From Ichthyophis bannanicus (Eukaryota; Chordata; Amphibia; Gymnophiona; Ichthyophiidae), in the NCBI GenBank assembly GCA_033557465.1, contig CM066032.1:450986270-451050269 (forward strand): DNA of 64,000 bases, read 5' to 3'. The notes below the pieces were generated by a model. The model did not search any database. It was not told the origin of the DNA and was given only the letters and a program-made list of their open reading frames with translations. Position numbers and translations under genes: made by a program. Shown here piece by piece: positions 1 through 12,284 of this stretch. How positions within the stretch are numbered: position 1 is the stretch's first letter; every line of letters begins with the position of its first letter.

Positions 1-2
1 TC

Positions 3-356
3 TACCTTGACCGTACGCAGGGGCATAGAAGGGCTACTCAGCTCTTCGTATCCTTTGACCCTAATAAGTTGGGGTTGGCTGTGTCCAAGCATACCTTGTC
101 CATCTGGGTGGCTGACTGTATCACCTGGGCTTGCAAGGTGGCTGACCTTCCTTTGCAGGGTAGGGTCACGGCCCATCGTGTCAGGGCAATGGCTGCCTCA
201 GTGGCTCATCTCCACTCTGTGCCCTTGGTAGACATCTGCAGGGCTGCAACTTGGTCTTCAAGCCAGACTTTTGCGGCCCATTACTGTCTGGAGAGGGAGT
301 CCCGTAGGGACAGTGCTTTCGGCCAGGCAGTACTCCGGAATCTCTTTGAGGTTTAG
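3..356 (+). CDS. DIRS tyrosine recombinase, C-terminal fragment cut by window edge
   Basis: Open frame entering from the left edge and ending at TAG 354-356. It encodes the C-terminal part of a DIRS-type tyrosine recombinase, the enzyme that integrates the circular DNA form of DIRS retrotransposons. Seen: an HRVR motif (the HxxR catalytic pair) followed by AMAASVAHLHSV, then DICRAATW and FAAHYCL, where the Tyr is the likely nucleophile. The same blocks occur in the interrupted DIRS recombinase near 51.1 and 53.1 kb, so the assignment rests on two copies in this window. No stop or frameshift is visible in this part. The N-terminal catalytic Arg lies outside the window. Confidence 0.85.
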   Translation, partial: YLDRTQGHRRATQLFVSFDPNKLGLAVSKHTLSIWVADCITWACKVADLPLQGRVTAHRVRAMAASVAHLHSVPLVDICRAATWSSSQTFAAHYCLERESRRDSAFGQAVLRNLFEV

Positions 357-863
357 GCAACTCCTGCCCTCCTGCCCTCTGTTGGGCTACCGGTGGAGGT
401 TGTGTCCTTGAAAAGCCTTTCTTTGCAGCTGGGACTAGAGGGAGTTCTCTTGTTCAGCCTGGGTTCCTCGGTAGCCCAGAGCTAGGGAGTCACCCATATG
501 TAAGAACTGACTTCCTGCTTGGTCCTGGAGAAAGAGTAGTTACTCACCTGTAACAGGTGTTCTCCAGGAGCAGCAGGAATCAGTCCTCACAACCCTCCCT
601 CCTCCCCTTGGAGTTGCAGTTGTACATAGTTTATTTTTTCATTTTTGTGTGCTGTTCTTAGCTATGTCATTTGACTGAGGTAAGATGGCACCTTTAGGCG
701 GGAAGGGAACCGCGCATGCGTGCCTGCATTCCCAAAGGCTTTCATAGAAAGCTGGGGAAATGCTCCGCTGGGGCTTCATCGGCGCCGATGACATCCATAT
801 GTGAGGACTGATTCCTGCTGCTCCTGGAGAACACCTGTTACAGGTGAGTAACTACTCTTTCTT
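357..863 (+). repeat. DIRS 3' region: internal complementary region and right inverted repeat
   Basis: Non-coding 3' end of the first DIRS element. Bases 530-592 are a perfect reverse complement of 801-863 (63 bp by eye). Bases around 496-530 are a direct-type match to the segment starting at 795. This is the DIRS arrangement in which an internal complementary region pairs with the outer end of the right terminal repeat. The element probably ends near 863. The perfect arm identity suggests a fairly young copy or conversion between the arms. Confidence 0.75.
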
Positions 864-3800
864 ATGTTCTTAACCCATTTGCACCATGTGGAACAAGTAA
901 TGATGGCAGAACAGTAGAGGGGATGACCATGCAATGAGTGTTATATGGCTGCATGTACAAGATATATCCTCTTTATGTAAAGCTGGGAGGTCAAAATGAT
1001 GGCACAACAGAAAACACATCCATATGAGTTGTTCCAGACATCTGCTGCATATACATCACTGACCCGCTTCAATGGGCTGTGGAAGAGTCACTAAAGCCAT
1101 TCTCTCAGATGTCCATGTTGGTGGGAATGCCATGTTGGGCTACCCAATGTGTGGCCATAACACATAGAAATGTAGAAGAATGATTGTCTGCAGCTCACAG
1201 CAGAGCCAGGACTGTGCAAGGTAGGCAAGTGACCTGAGTAGCACCCAGGCACAAAATGAACAAGTGGGAATCAAACCCTGGCCCTTTGACTATGGAGACA
1301 TTGCACCAACCAGTAGGCTACACCTCCACACAGCTTTACATAGATGAGTAGAGCCTGTAGGTCTCTGATCAAACTGTTTGCTGTATGTGCCGGTATAGGT
1401 TGGGCCCTCCACTACCCATGAGGCACTGCACATGCAAAACAGCTGAAGAACCAATGGAGAATGCACTGATCCAGCATATCAGCTCAGTGAAATACACTGA
1501 TTGTGTGTACTACATGCACATAACAACTGTAAGCCGTGCTATAGAGCAGTTTCAGCTGTCACCCTGAGGGTGAGGATGGGTGTCCAGCACTTGGTCCACT
1601 GAACCTGCACTGTTAGAATGCAGTGGGGGCATATAGGCTGGCATGGGGTTACTGTTACTGTCCTGCCACGACCACAGTGAGTAGGCCATGAACCACTGCT
1701 GTCCCAACCATTGAGGACTAACATTAGACTACAGCACATGGAGTAAGACTGCCCCTGCTGCCCTTCACTGGGCTGTGTCAGCCAAGCACAAACCAGCTGC
1801 AGTTGGTCTGCTAGTCAGCATGCTTGGCATGTGCTTAGTGCAATCACAAGCACCTTGCCTTGGGATACTCAGCATTAACACCCAGCATTTTGCTCAGTGA
1901 TTGGCATCCCCAGACAGAGATTGCATCCACATCACTGGAACCAGACATTATAATAGCTCTATGTGGATACATAGCCGTGCCATGGTCACATTTTGGTCAT
2001 AATGAGAATGCCATCTCAGCATGACATGTAGTGGCAACCCAGGCAATACATGTGGCAGATGGGTATCACCTGAAACAGCACAGATTGACCTGGATATGTC
2101 TGCTGCAATGGTAGGGTTAATGACTGAGACAATTTCTCCATATTACGTACATCCATTGACCCTACCATTGCGGCAGACACATCCAGGCCAATTTGTGCTG
2201 TTTCAGGCGATACTCACAATCCTCTGCCTCACATTATTCATATTTTCAAACAAAGGCTGGGAAAAACTTGGATACGGTGAGCCAAAGTGCAGTGCAGATA
2301 GCCACAGGACAAAGGGGAGCCATATACACTCGCACGCATACACTCTCATTGGCGCACTGTGCATAGTGGGGATGGTTAGCATTCCTGCTTGCCACTCCTA
2401 TCTCAATGTCAACTCAAGGATTGATAGCGTGTACAGATGCTATTAGCAGACTTTGGCCTCACCGCATGTTGTTACCGCCTGGTCAGTGTACTATTAGCCT
2501 CCAACCAGTTGTGTATAGTGGATGCTGTCAGTGCTGCTGGTAGGTGTTTCCACCCTTGCTGGCTGCCTTCTTGGGGGTTGCACATGCTGCAGCTGTACTT
2601 TCACTGTTAGCAAAACCTTGTCCACAGGAACATGCGTACAGAAGCCCCAGCAGGGACCTGAACCTGTGACCCTCCACACATACACACTGACCATGTTGCA
2701 CCACATTGCCATATGGAGCCCCTATTGCCTGCATGCTTCCCTTTGACTGGCCTTTGGCACATGCTGCAATGCGCATGGTGCAGAGGACTAGGACAAGGCT
2801 TCTGTCTGCTGCAGGCTGGTGCCACTGCCCACGCAACCACCACCATGCCCATGCGCTGTAAGTGATGGTGGCGGTGGTGGTGTGCAGTCACAGCATGTTA
2901 AACATGCAGGTTAGGCGGGCACCTTGGGTGCAAGGTCCAGATGGGGGGGTCAGAGGCACACGTGGATGGCCACACAACCCCCCAACCAGCTGACTATGCA
3001 GGGGCCCTATCACCACCTGCCACCGATATGACTCGGGGGAGGATGGCAGCCACTGCTGTAGTATCTCCTTGGGCACCTGTATTTTCCAACTCCTGAAGGG
3101 CTACAGCCACAGGCACTATCGGCCTTTTCTTCCACAGCTGGGTTCAGCAGCACCATGAGGCGGCCCGGCGGGATCTCTGCCTAGGGTGTCAAGTCCCTTG
3201 GACCGTCCCATTTCGCAGATCTCCTTTCCACTGCTGCTGTATGTCTGTGTTTCATCAATGTCACTGTCTGATCATGACAGACATCACAGATAGTGCAGAT
3301 GGGGGGATGCCCCTATGTGCAGAGGTTACAGCAGTTAGGCCCCTTCAACCTGGAGAACAGATGGCTAAGAGGAGATATGCTGGGGGTCTATGCATTACTG
3401 AATGGCATAGAATGGGTATACATTGATTGGTTGTTTATGCTATCAAAATGTGGGTGGACAAGGGGACAGGTAATGCCGCTAGAGTGTAACGCATTCCGGA
3501 CTGATAGGGGCATATAGTTTGTCAAGCAACGTGTACGCAATCTCTGGCACTCTGATCATGATGATGTCATAAAGGCTTCTCATGTAACTGTGCTTAGAGA
3601 AGCTTTGGTTAGGTTCCAGGGGAACGGTCATTGTACCATGATGGAAGGGGCACTGCGGATACACAGCTTGCCCCACTACAGGCATCATTGGACATGGGTA
3701 CATTTTAAGAACCCAGATAGGTACTTGTGAGCATGATTGGCCACTGTGGGACAGAGGATACAGGGCTTGACGGACCATGGTCTACCCCATTATGGCATAT

Positions 3801-4394
3801 CTGCAGATCTTCTGTTCTTATGCCACTATGTTCCACCTGGGCAGCTCCCTGATCCACAACGTCCACCTGCACCTACCACTGCATGACCAATGTGCCACCC
3901 ACTTTGCTTCATGGGCAGCATCAACATGGTGCCCTTTCCTACTTGTGCACCATGCTACTTCTGCTAATGGAGCACTACTATCACTCTCTTGGGCTCCCTT
4001 GTCATTTCATCACACTGCTCACATTAAAATATGCTCTCTCACCTCTGCAGACACCCTTTCCGCGGGGTTTTACATTGTGGTACAGTTAAAGGCGTTAAGG
4101 GGATCTTGGGGGCATTAACACAGTGTTACTGCCCCCTCTCGCCCCTTCACACTGGCTCTCTGCCTCCTGTTCCCTTTATGCTGCAAAAGCCTTTTACGCA
4201 CGGAAACTCGTCATTTTTGTGGCGTTAAAGGGACATGTAAACAGCACACTTGCTCCCTTCCCACCATTTAGTTAACATACCCCTTAATATGTAAATTGGG
4301 ATTTCACAACTTACATATGTTGGTGGGCCATTTAGCAAACTTACCCAAACAAATGATGCCAAATAAGTACAGAGGCTACTTTCTTTATTTAAAT
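864..4394. repeat. Divergent dispersed repeat region, non-coding
   Basis: No supportable gene. The part at about 1390-2100 aligns by eye with 24875-25890. Shared blocks include the segment around 1408-1450 versus 24885-24925, the CACCCTGAG..GAGGATG block near 1560 versus 25045, and the CAGCATGACATG block near 2015 versus 25832. It is therefore another copy of the same unclassified dispersed family. The rest (2500-4390) has many short open frames without recognisable domains. Confidence 0.5.
2069..2207. repeat. Imperfect inverted repeat (49-bp arms)
   Basis: Bases 2069-2117 and 2159-2207 are reverse complements with 4 mismatches in 49 positions, separated by a 41-base loop. The palindrome lies inside the dispersed repeat copy and accounts for the short open frames read across it. 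Confidence 0.85.
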
Positions 4395-4765
4395 TCAATT
4401 TGGAGGGAAAAGTAAACAATAGAGGATTAGGAGGGTAACTTCCTTTATCCCTCCTGTAAAGGGTTGGCCAAAATGATCACTTTTTAAAAACCTATACGTG
4501 CCGGGGAGCAGCTGTAAATCCCGATGTGGACAATTTTGGAGCCTCTATATGAAAGGAAAAATGTGTAGATTTTTGACCCATCCTGGTTATGTCCTAACCA
4601 CTCCCTCACATACGCCTCCTTGCAATTTCTACATATTACAAACATCCATGTGTAAAATAAGCTCTTTCTAAAACCACCATTAACACTTGGATGCCATTTA
4701 CAGGTGTAAATTCTGGATCTTCCACATGTAAATTGCAAATAACGTTTCAAAAATAACTCCCTATT
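4395..4765 (+). repeat. Dispersed non-coding repeat family A, copy 1
   Basis: This segment aligns by eye with 16725-17062 and 19540-19955. Shared features, in order: a TCC(C)TCTGTAAAGG block, ACCAAAATGANCACTTTTT, a CATATATGCC/CCTATACGTGCC block, CCTTGCAATTT, and a 3' end close to GCAAATAACGTTTC / GCGAATAAGGCTTCTAA. No open frame is shared among the copies. I infer a non-autonomous DNA transposon because other copies end in a sequence like GGCTTCTAAAATAACC, but no clean pair of termini is seen here. Confidence 0.6.
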
Positions 4766-6384
4766 GCAGAGGCCCTCTTTTTTTCACAGAGAAGCTACTA
4801 CATTGCTATTGCTTAGAAAGGGAATTAATATCTAGTCAAGCTGGGCTTTTGGAAATTCTAACTGTAAAGGTGATTTAAAAAAATCTAAACTGCAATCCAA
4901 AGCTGCCACAGCATGGCCACCCAAATTATGGAAAGGATTTAATTACTTTTAGAAAGAAGCTTAAAATTTCACTGTTTCTGGGCTAATGTTTGTTAACATT
5001 CTTAAAGTTTGGGATTTTATGGTCAATTCAGCTGTACACTTATTTATTAGATTTTGCAATATTTGTTTTAGCTTATGTTTTTGTGCTAAAGATTGTAATA
5101 GTATTCCTTATTGGTTTTGCAAATTGCCTTGGACAGTTTTCTGGGGGAAGTGCCAGATAAATTATCTTTCAATAAATAAGTAAACAAACTAAATAAGAGA
5201 GAGAACATATTTTGCATAGTATTTCTGTATAATGCAAGAATAAATTATTGTTAGGTAAATGTGGAAGTGTTTTACTTATTTATCTGATTGTTAAATATAG
5301 AAAACATAATACTTAAGTCCTCCTTAAAAAATATTTTGACTCTTCCAGTACAAGTAATCTTTATATGTCTTGTCTGCTCTCTGACCATTGATTTCTTACC
5401 CTTGTAGAGAGGGTGTCGATGATGAAAAGCTTTTAGCTCCTTCATTTGTCTTTTTAAACTCCTTCAGTTGCTCCTTTAGTTTCGGGAGGTTTGCGCTTGT
5501 ATCACCATTAAAGCTTTTCACATACCCTCTTGCTTGATTCCTCTCTGCTGCTGTTTTACTCACTCATTGTTTCCTAGAATTTCTGAATGTACAGGCTCCA
5601 CATATGTATGTCATTGTCAGTTTCACTCGAAGTGCTGGATGTTTCCAAGAGATTCAATATACTCGTACATTTGATAGATTTGTAGGAACATGTCTTCTCC
5701 ATAATCATAATTTTTAAAATTTACTGTTAAGGCTTTTTTTAAAATCAGTTTCCTCCCTTTCTTTTTGTTTTCAGTGGAAATAAACCATACTTTTATTTTG
5801 AATAAACCAGTCCATATCTTGCTTTGGGTGATACTGAGGAGGACTGCTGCACACTATAAGCTGCTCTACGAGTTTAAGCTGCACAGTTTAAGCTCTCGTA
5901 TTAACCTGGCTAAGGCAGTGTACAGGTCTACAGCCAGAAAAGCATTCCCCTCTGTTTCCTTTCCAAGCAAAACAACATTCTGATGCTAAGACCATGCCAT
6001 ATTTCGGCAAATTGTATTTAATGTTGTAAAGTTTTAAAAATGTATCACCACCAGACTGAAAAAAAAAGAATAGAAAATTGATAATACAGAGAAAGTGATG
6101 TGAGACAGCAAAGAACTAGCAATGTATAGAACTAGCTGACTTCCTGAGGCTTCAGACAGCATTTTATCAGAGAAGAAACAATCTTCAGAGAGGATGTCTA
6201 GAAATTTTATACTTGAGTGCAACATAGAAAATTGATTCTTTTAAGGATAGCACATGTACCATTCACCAACATAACATGATTTGACTGTAGAGCCAGTGAG
6301 AGCCACATTCTCACCATCTTGGGTGTAGGTAAGAGACACAATATGAAATCCTGACACTTTCTAGCTTGTGCTCGGTGCAATCTT
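4766..6384. other. AT-rich stretch with no recognised feature
   Basis: About 1.6 kb of AT-rich DNA. I see only short open frames without family motifs and no tRNA-like or LINE sequence. Minus-strand frames around 5390-5560 give a Lys/Glu-rich peptide that I could not assign. Confidence 0.5.
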
Positions 6385-6396
6385 AGAAAAACCTGT

Positions 6397-9300
6397 ATAC
6401 TTGTATCTTTTATTAAAACCTGCAGCATTCATTGTTTTGCTATGAATGTATTGGGGCATGTAGGGGGGAAGTTGTGGGAAGGGAATGGATGAGAGTATCA
6501 TTGTGTTTTGTTGTTGGTCATCGATGGGAGGGGAGGGAGGGTGGGGAGGAGTAATCTATTTTGCTGTCGACGGACTTTCACTCGGTAGGCACAGCTGGCT
6601 AGTTCTACCGATTTTGTAAGCATTGTTTTTACAATGTTTATTATAACTATTATAACATTTTTGTCTCGTTTATTTTTTTAGAGACCTTCTGGCCATCCAA
6701 GACATTATCCAACTTTTTAACTGTCATAGTCATGTTCCTTCACTGCTTTTTGCAGTGCTGTCTTACCCTTCACCATATATCCTTTACATAACTTATGGCT
6801 AATGTTACGACCATCAAATTCTTATCTCTGAATGTTAAGAGTATAAATAGCCCTATCAAAAGAAAAAAATGGAACTATATTGCCAAAGAGAGGCCACCGA
6901 TTTTATTTTTCTACAGGAAACCCATCTAAATGATATCGAGTCACTCAAATTTGCCAACAGGTCACATCTCTTAGTGATTTACTCCCTCACTGCAAGGAAG
7001 AAGAATGGGGTGGCTATCCTAATTCGTCGCACACTTATGCCCCTACTTTCATGGATGCGGAGAGCCGATGGACAGATCACTGTTAAAATTGGACCTTTGT
7101 CCCTAGGACTCCTTAATATTTATGGTCCCAACATAGATTCCCCTAACTTTTTTCTGATATAGCACAGGAGATCACTGATATGACCCCTCTTCCCCTCATT
7201 ATTGGGGGCATCTTTAATTTGGTTCTAGATCCTATTCTAGATAGGCAAACCCATAAGCTTGCAAAGGAGTCTTAAGGCCCCTCTAGTAGTGCACTCTCTG
7301 ATTGAGAAATTTGGATTAATAGACCCCTGGTATCTCTTACATCCCACAGAGACCTTACCTTTTATTCTTAACCCCATCAATCCCATTCCTGGATTGACTT
7401 TTACTTGATGTCAAAATCCCTGGACTCCTTTCAGCTACCATACAGGGACTCACTGTCTCTGATCATGCAGCCATTACCCTTGTGATATAGGCCACACTGG
7501 ACAACTCCACCATATCCCCATGGAGACTCGACAAAACCCTCTTAGTTGATGAAGACTTCCTCCTTATGGTACATTCATCCATTCAGACTACTTTCAACTC
7601 AACAGGCTGGCTGTGGTGGGAAGGCTTCAAAATAACAAAGAGGGACAGAATAACCAGTTATTCCATAGCTTGTTCACGCAAACATAAGCAGGAACATACT
7701 GTCCTTGAAAAACAAATTAAGATTACTGGACAGCTATTCATTCACGATTCTGATCCCACATATCTTCTTTGGTTGCAGAAACTGTGCTACCAAATTAACT
7801 CCCTTCTCAAAACTGAAGCCCTTCAACTCATGACTGTGTAGAACGGTAGATACTTTCATAAAAGTAATAGGGTGGGTAAACTACTAGCTAACATTCTGAA
7901 AGTACACGTGACCATGGCGCGAATTGCAGCCCTATCTAGGGATCATGATGAACTTCTCCTGCAGGACATCTTAGATCATTTCAAAAATTTCTCCTCGTAC
8001 AGTAGTTATACTCCTCTGAAACAAATTGTACACTTGAAGCACTACCAGTTTTCTAGAGAACCTCCCAAGGCCAACACTCAACCTGCAATAAACCTCTGTC
8101 TTAGATGACGTTTTCATGCTCCCTGAGCTTCTAGTCCTTAATCAAATGCCTTTGGGCAAGGCAACTGTCCCCATTGGCTTTCCAGCAGAATTCTACTGTA
8201 CCTTTCAACAAGACTTGGCTCCGCACCTGCTTACTTACTATTGCCTCCTCCACCAGCAATTGCCATTAGTCGATACATTCGCTGAAGCCACTGTGGTTGT
8301 TCATGAGAAACCAGGTAGAGACCAATTAAAAGTGGAAAATTATCATCCCATATCTTTACTCCTAAATGAAGACTACAAAATATTTGTCAAACTCCTTGCT
8401 AACCGCTTAAATAATATTATCCTGCTCCTAATTCACCCTGATCAATACGAATTTGTATCGAGCAGGTCTATCTCTGACAATGCCTGACTACTGCAATGTG
8501 CTTACTGCCTCCTGGCACATTCCAATACCTCTAATTGGGCTGTCATTAGATGCCGAGAAGGCATTTGACAGGCTAGAATAGTCATTCCTATTCCAGGTTC
8601 TCCACTGATTTGGCCTTGGTGACACTTTTATCAACATGATCCACATTTTATATGCCTGCCCTATGGCTCATATTTGTGCCAACTCCACCATATTGATGTC
8701 CTTTCCCCTCCATCAAGGTACCCGGCAAGGCTGTCTTTATTCCCACTTCTCTTCAACCTGGCCCTTGAACCCTTAGCTATTCTTCTTAGACAGTCCTGAA
8801 CATTGTAAAATTGCAACTTCGAGACACCCACATGAAGCTATCTGCCTATGCGGATGTTCTTTTACTTTTTGTCTCCCCTCAGTCCATCCAATATGTTCTT
8901 ATAGCAATAGATCAATACTCCTGCTTCTCCAGTTATAAAATAAATTGGTCCAAATCTGTTGCTTTTCCCCTTAATTAACATGCTACACAAGCTGATGTGG
9001 CCTCCTTCCCCTTTCAGTGGTTGGATTCTCATATCAAGTATCTTGGCATCCACTACTTCCCCATACAGACATCACTAAGTACACCATGGAATGCAGTATT
9101 ATACGACTGAATACCTTTGTGATGCAATGGTCACTGCTCCACCTTTCTTGGTGGGGATGTATAGAAACCATTAAAATGATGATAGCCCCTAAACTTAACT
9201 ACATTCTGGGAATGATTCCCATTCTATTTCTAGAACCATTCTACAAGAAAATAGACAAAATACTTCCGGACTTTCTATGGAAAAATAAATCCTCTCACAT

Positions 9301-10489
9301 AGCATTATGGAAATTGAAAATGGGGAAGGATGGTGGTGGGGTACAATTCCCTGATTTTCTCTGTTACCATCTTTCCTTCATATTGAAGCAAGGTGCCCCG
9401 TGGGTCTTGTCGCAAACTGGTTGCTCTCAACCAGCATGTTTACACCTTGAAGAACAGCTTGCTAGTCCTGTCCCACTTCAACTATTACCTGAACTAACTA
9501 GTATTCTATCAAAATACACCCCCCCCCCCGATCATCCTAGCCATGCAAACAGCAATACAAGCTTTCTCTCGACTGTACAACAATTCTGCCTTTAAAATTC
9601 AAAACTGATTGCTCAACTGGTATCCTTGTCAAGCTCTCAAAATATGGACCATTGGCCAATTACTAAGGACGACACTTACAAGACCTTTTCTGAGCTCTAG
9701 GCAGAGTTGCTACTTCCAATAGTTCCAGCTTAAACACTGCTGATTTTTGGCAGGCCTAACCTCCTCCAACTTACCAGATGAATGGCCCGTTATACCGCTA
9801 CTTCAATCCACTTGTGCCTCGATGTTTGGGGGCAGAACATAACTGGGAAAAGGACATAGGGCCCCTACTGTCATGCAAGCAATGGGAGGTTTTTTTTGGA
9901 ACTCCCTAACCAGACTCTTAGGCTCTGCATCTCTTACCCAATCCTTATTCTTCCTGGTTCATCAATCCTTTATTTCCCCAGTTTTGCTCTCTAAGTGGTC
10001 AACCACTCAAGACAACCGCTGCTGGACCTGTTGTTTGGACATTGGGACCCTTCCCCAGATCCTCTTTGATTGTTCCAATATTCAGACCTATTGGCAAGAA
10101 GTATGGAAGAAAATCCAGCAAATCTTTACATCATCTACACCATTAATCCTCTGAATTAATATCCCAATCAGACCTCTCTATGATCTCTAACATGGAGCAG
10201 CCTCTCTTTGACATCCTTCTCCGTATTGCACTAAAAGTAGTCATAGATCACTGGAAGACCATTAATGAAATTGAATACCATCAGTGGTGAAACATAGTCT
10301 GTTTGTACCGTAAATATGAAACCTCATATTTAGCCAGGTCGGGTCAGATGCTCAACTATAACTGGACGTGGCAGCTGCTTGATATATATGTAGCTAACTT
10401 ACCTTAATAGTGTTTTATCTCTTTGTATATCTTAATATGACCATGTTGGATTGTCTCTGTGTTTAAAATCTAAATAAATAATTAAAAAA
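6397..10489 (+). mobile_element. Degraded Tx1/L1-clade LINE with 12-bp target-site duplication
   Basis: A LINE bounded by AGAAAAACCTGT at 6385-6396 and again at 10490-10501, an exact 12-bp duplication typical of L1-type target-primed insertion. The 3' end is an A-rich tail (TAAATAAATAATTAAAAAAA). The body encodes an apurinic-type endonuclease, a reverse transcriptase and a C-terminal Cys/His region, all broken by stops and frameshifts. The copy is about 4.1 kb and no first ORF is recognisable, so it is probably 5'-truncated. Confidence 0.85.
6797..10154 (+). pseudogene. Tx1/L1 ORF2 (endonuclease-reverse transcriptase), broken
   Basis: Translations in several frames give, in order: an endonuclease start with FLQETHLND (about 6900-6935; the Glu is the catalytic type); IYGPN near 7120-7135; a region before the RT with KVENYHPISLL (about 8330-8365); DAEKAFDRLE, which is RT motif A (about 8550-8580, followed by a stop); TRQGC of motif B near 8725; and the characteristic L1/Tx1 C-terminal block with IKMMIAPKLNYILGMIP (about 9170-9220) and PDFLWKNK. 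Last comes a CWTCCLDIGTLPQILFDCS region (10020-10075) corresponding to the Cys-rich tail. At least five frame changes and several stops make it a clear pseudogene. Confidence 0.85.
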
Positions 10490-12284
10490 AGAAAAACCTG
10501 TGATCACCAACTACCATATTATCTAGAACAAATCAAGAAACACACACAAAAATTCCAAGACATGGTCATTGTGCTCCTGTTGAAATAGATGCATTTTTTT
10601 TGTTTTTTAAAACAAGCAACATGATTTAGTAGCAAATTTTCAAAAGGTTTATACAGCTAAAATTGACATTTAACTATGTAAATGTACCTGGATAAAAATT
10701 TCCTCTTCTGGCTAGTGATGCCTTGCAGGGCTGTACCAAGGGCTGTGCGAGTGGTGCGGCTGCACAGGGTACAAGCACAAAAGAGGGCACTGATATCATC
10801 ACTGGGCTTCCAGGAAGCTCAAAGAGTGAGTTATTGAACATGGCTGGGTAGAGGGGGGCACCAGATTTGTTAGTTGCACAGAGCACATTTCTAGCTTGGT
10901 ACAGTCCTGATGCCTGGTCCCTAAAACCCAGAGACATGGCTGTATGTCTGTATGGTACTTATTTATGGGGACATTTCTTGGTCTAATGAGTGGTAGGAAA
11001 GAGACTAGAGGGCTAGTTGGCTAAGGGCTTCAAATAACTGTCTAAGCCCCAAGTGAGCCCTGGCCCACCTGCCTTACACTCTGCACATGTCACTCAGGAA
11101 TATCCCTGAGATGCAACAAAGGAGTGTGCCCTAGCATTGAGGGTGGAGAGTTCTTTTTCAGAAATGCCTATGTGAGAGGATGTTTAGAAGATTCCACATC
11201 CCATGAGGCCCACACCCTCTGCCCTTATGTGTATGTGGCCTGTCACCTTCTGTGACTCATGGGACCTTATGAATGAAAAAAGAGGCATGACATCAGTATT
11301 TCTAAAAGTATAAAACTATTTAAATATAAATAACTGGGGTAGGAGAGAATTGCAAAGGAAGCCCTAGGGATATAAAATAGGGATGCATGTAAAAGACCCC
11401 AGGGAGATGAAAAGCAGAAGGGGGTGGAAGTGGAGTTAAGGGGACTGGAGTGTGGGCATGGAGAGGAGGTCCTTGTGTTCAAGAATGGACAGGATCAGAG
11501 AAAATAGATTCAAACCTTCTCCTGAGCACAGAGCATTGTCTCCATGGCCACCCCTGTTCCCCGTATTGCCTGTCCATGGCAACCACTACCCTAACTGCTC
11601 TATCCCCGCTGGGCCCAGAATGAGAAGTCTCAGCTCTTCCATCAGCACCAACAGGGGATGGTGCAGTAGATGCTTCTGTGGTAGTCAAAGGTAAACACAG
11701 AAGGCTGGCAGCAGAGAGACGGAGGTCCTCTAAATGAAGGATCATCTCCTGACCCTCATCTTTGTCTCCTGGGTGCAAAGTGGGCAGAGACCATAAGAAG
11801 AAAGGCAGAGAAGATGGAAAAAAGTAGGGGGCTGCTCTTCTGTCCCTGAGATTGCTGCCACTGCCTTGTTTCTGGATGCCTGTGACTGCTTGCCCTTCTA
11901 CTGGAAGAGGAGCGGGGGGGGGGGGGGGCCGGGAAAAAGAGAAGGAAGGAAAGTCAAGTACACAAGGGAAAAGTTTAGATGTGTAATGTTCTTGAGTTGT
12001 TATGGTTAATGATGGGCTGTCCTAGGAGCAGGGTAATGTGAAAAGCACGTGAGAAGAAGGAGTGGGTTTCTGTGCTGAGAACTGGGAAAACAGGGCTGTA
12101 CATGATTAAATAAAGGTGCACAGCTGTCACTGAGGCAGGGGTGGACATGGAAGGTCACCAGGGAATGAATAGTGTGAAGGGGATGCTCTGGGAAAATGGC
12201 AGGGATTCATTTGTGGAAGGAGCATCTCTAAACGTGCCTAAGAGGAAAGTTGTCGCTGCTATGCAACTCTTGTGTTTTGTATAT
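10490..12284. other. Unassigned DNA with a poly-G run
   Basis: No gene or classified repeat recognised. Short open frames on both strands lack domain motifs. A run of about 14 G lies near 11916-11930. The right flank leads directly into a CR1 element. Confidence 0.5.

Noticed and set aside
2021..2446. 141-codon plus-strand open frame
   Set aside because: It reads across the 2069-2207 inverted repeat in a dispersed repeat; no domain and no support for coding.
5390..5560. Minus-strand Lys/Glu-rich peptide that could be an exon or a Penelope N-terminus
   Set aside because: Short, no splice context that I could support, no match to the Penelope N-terminal region at 26825.
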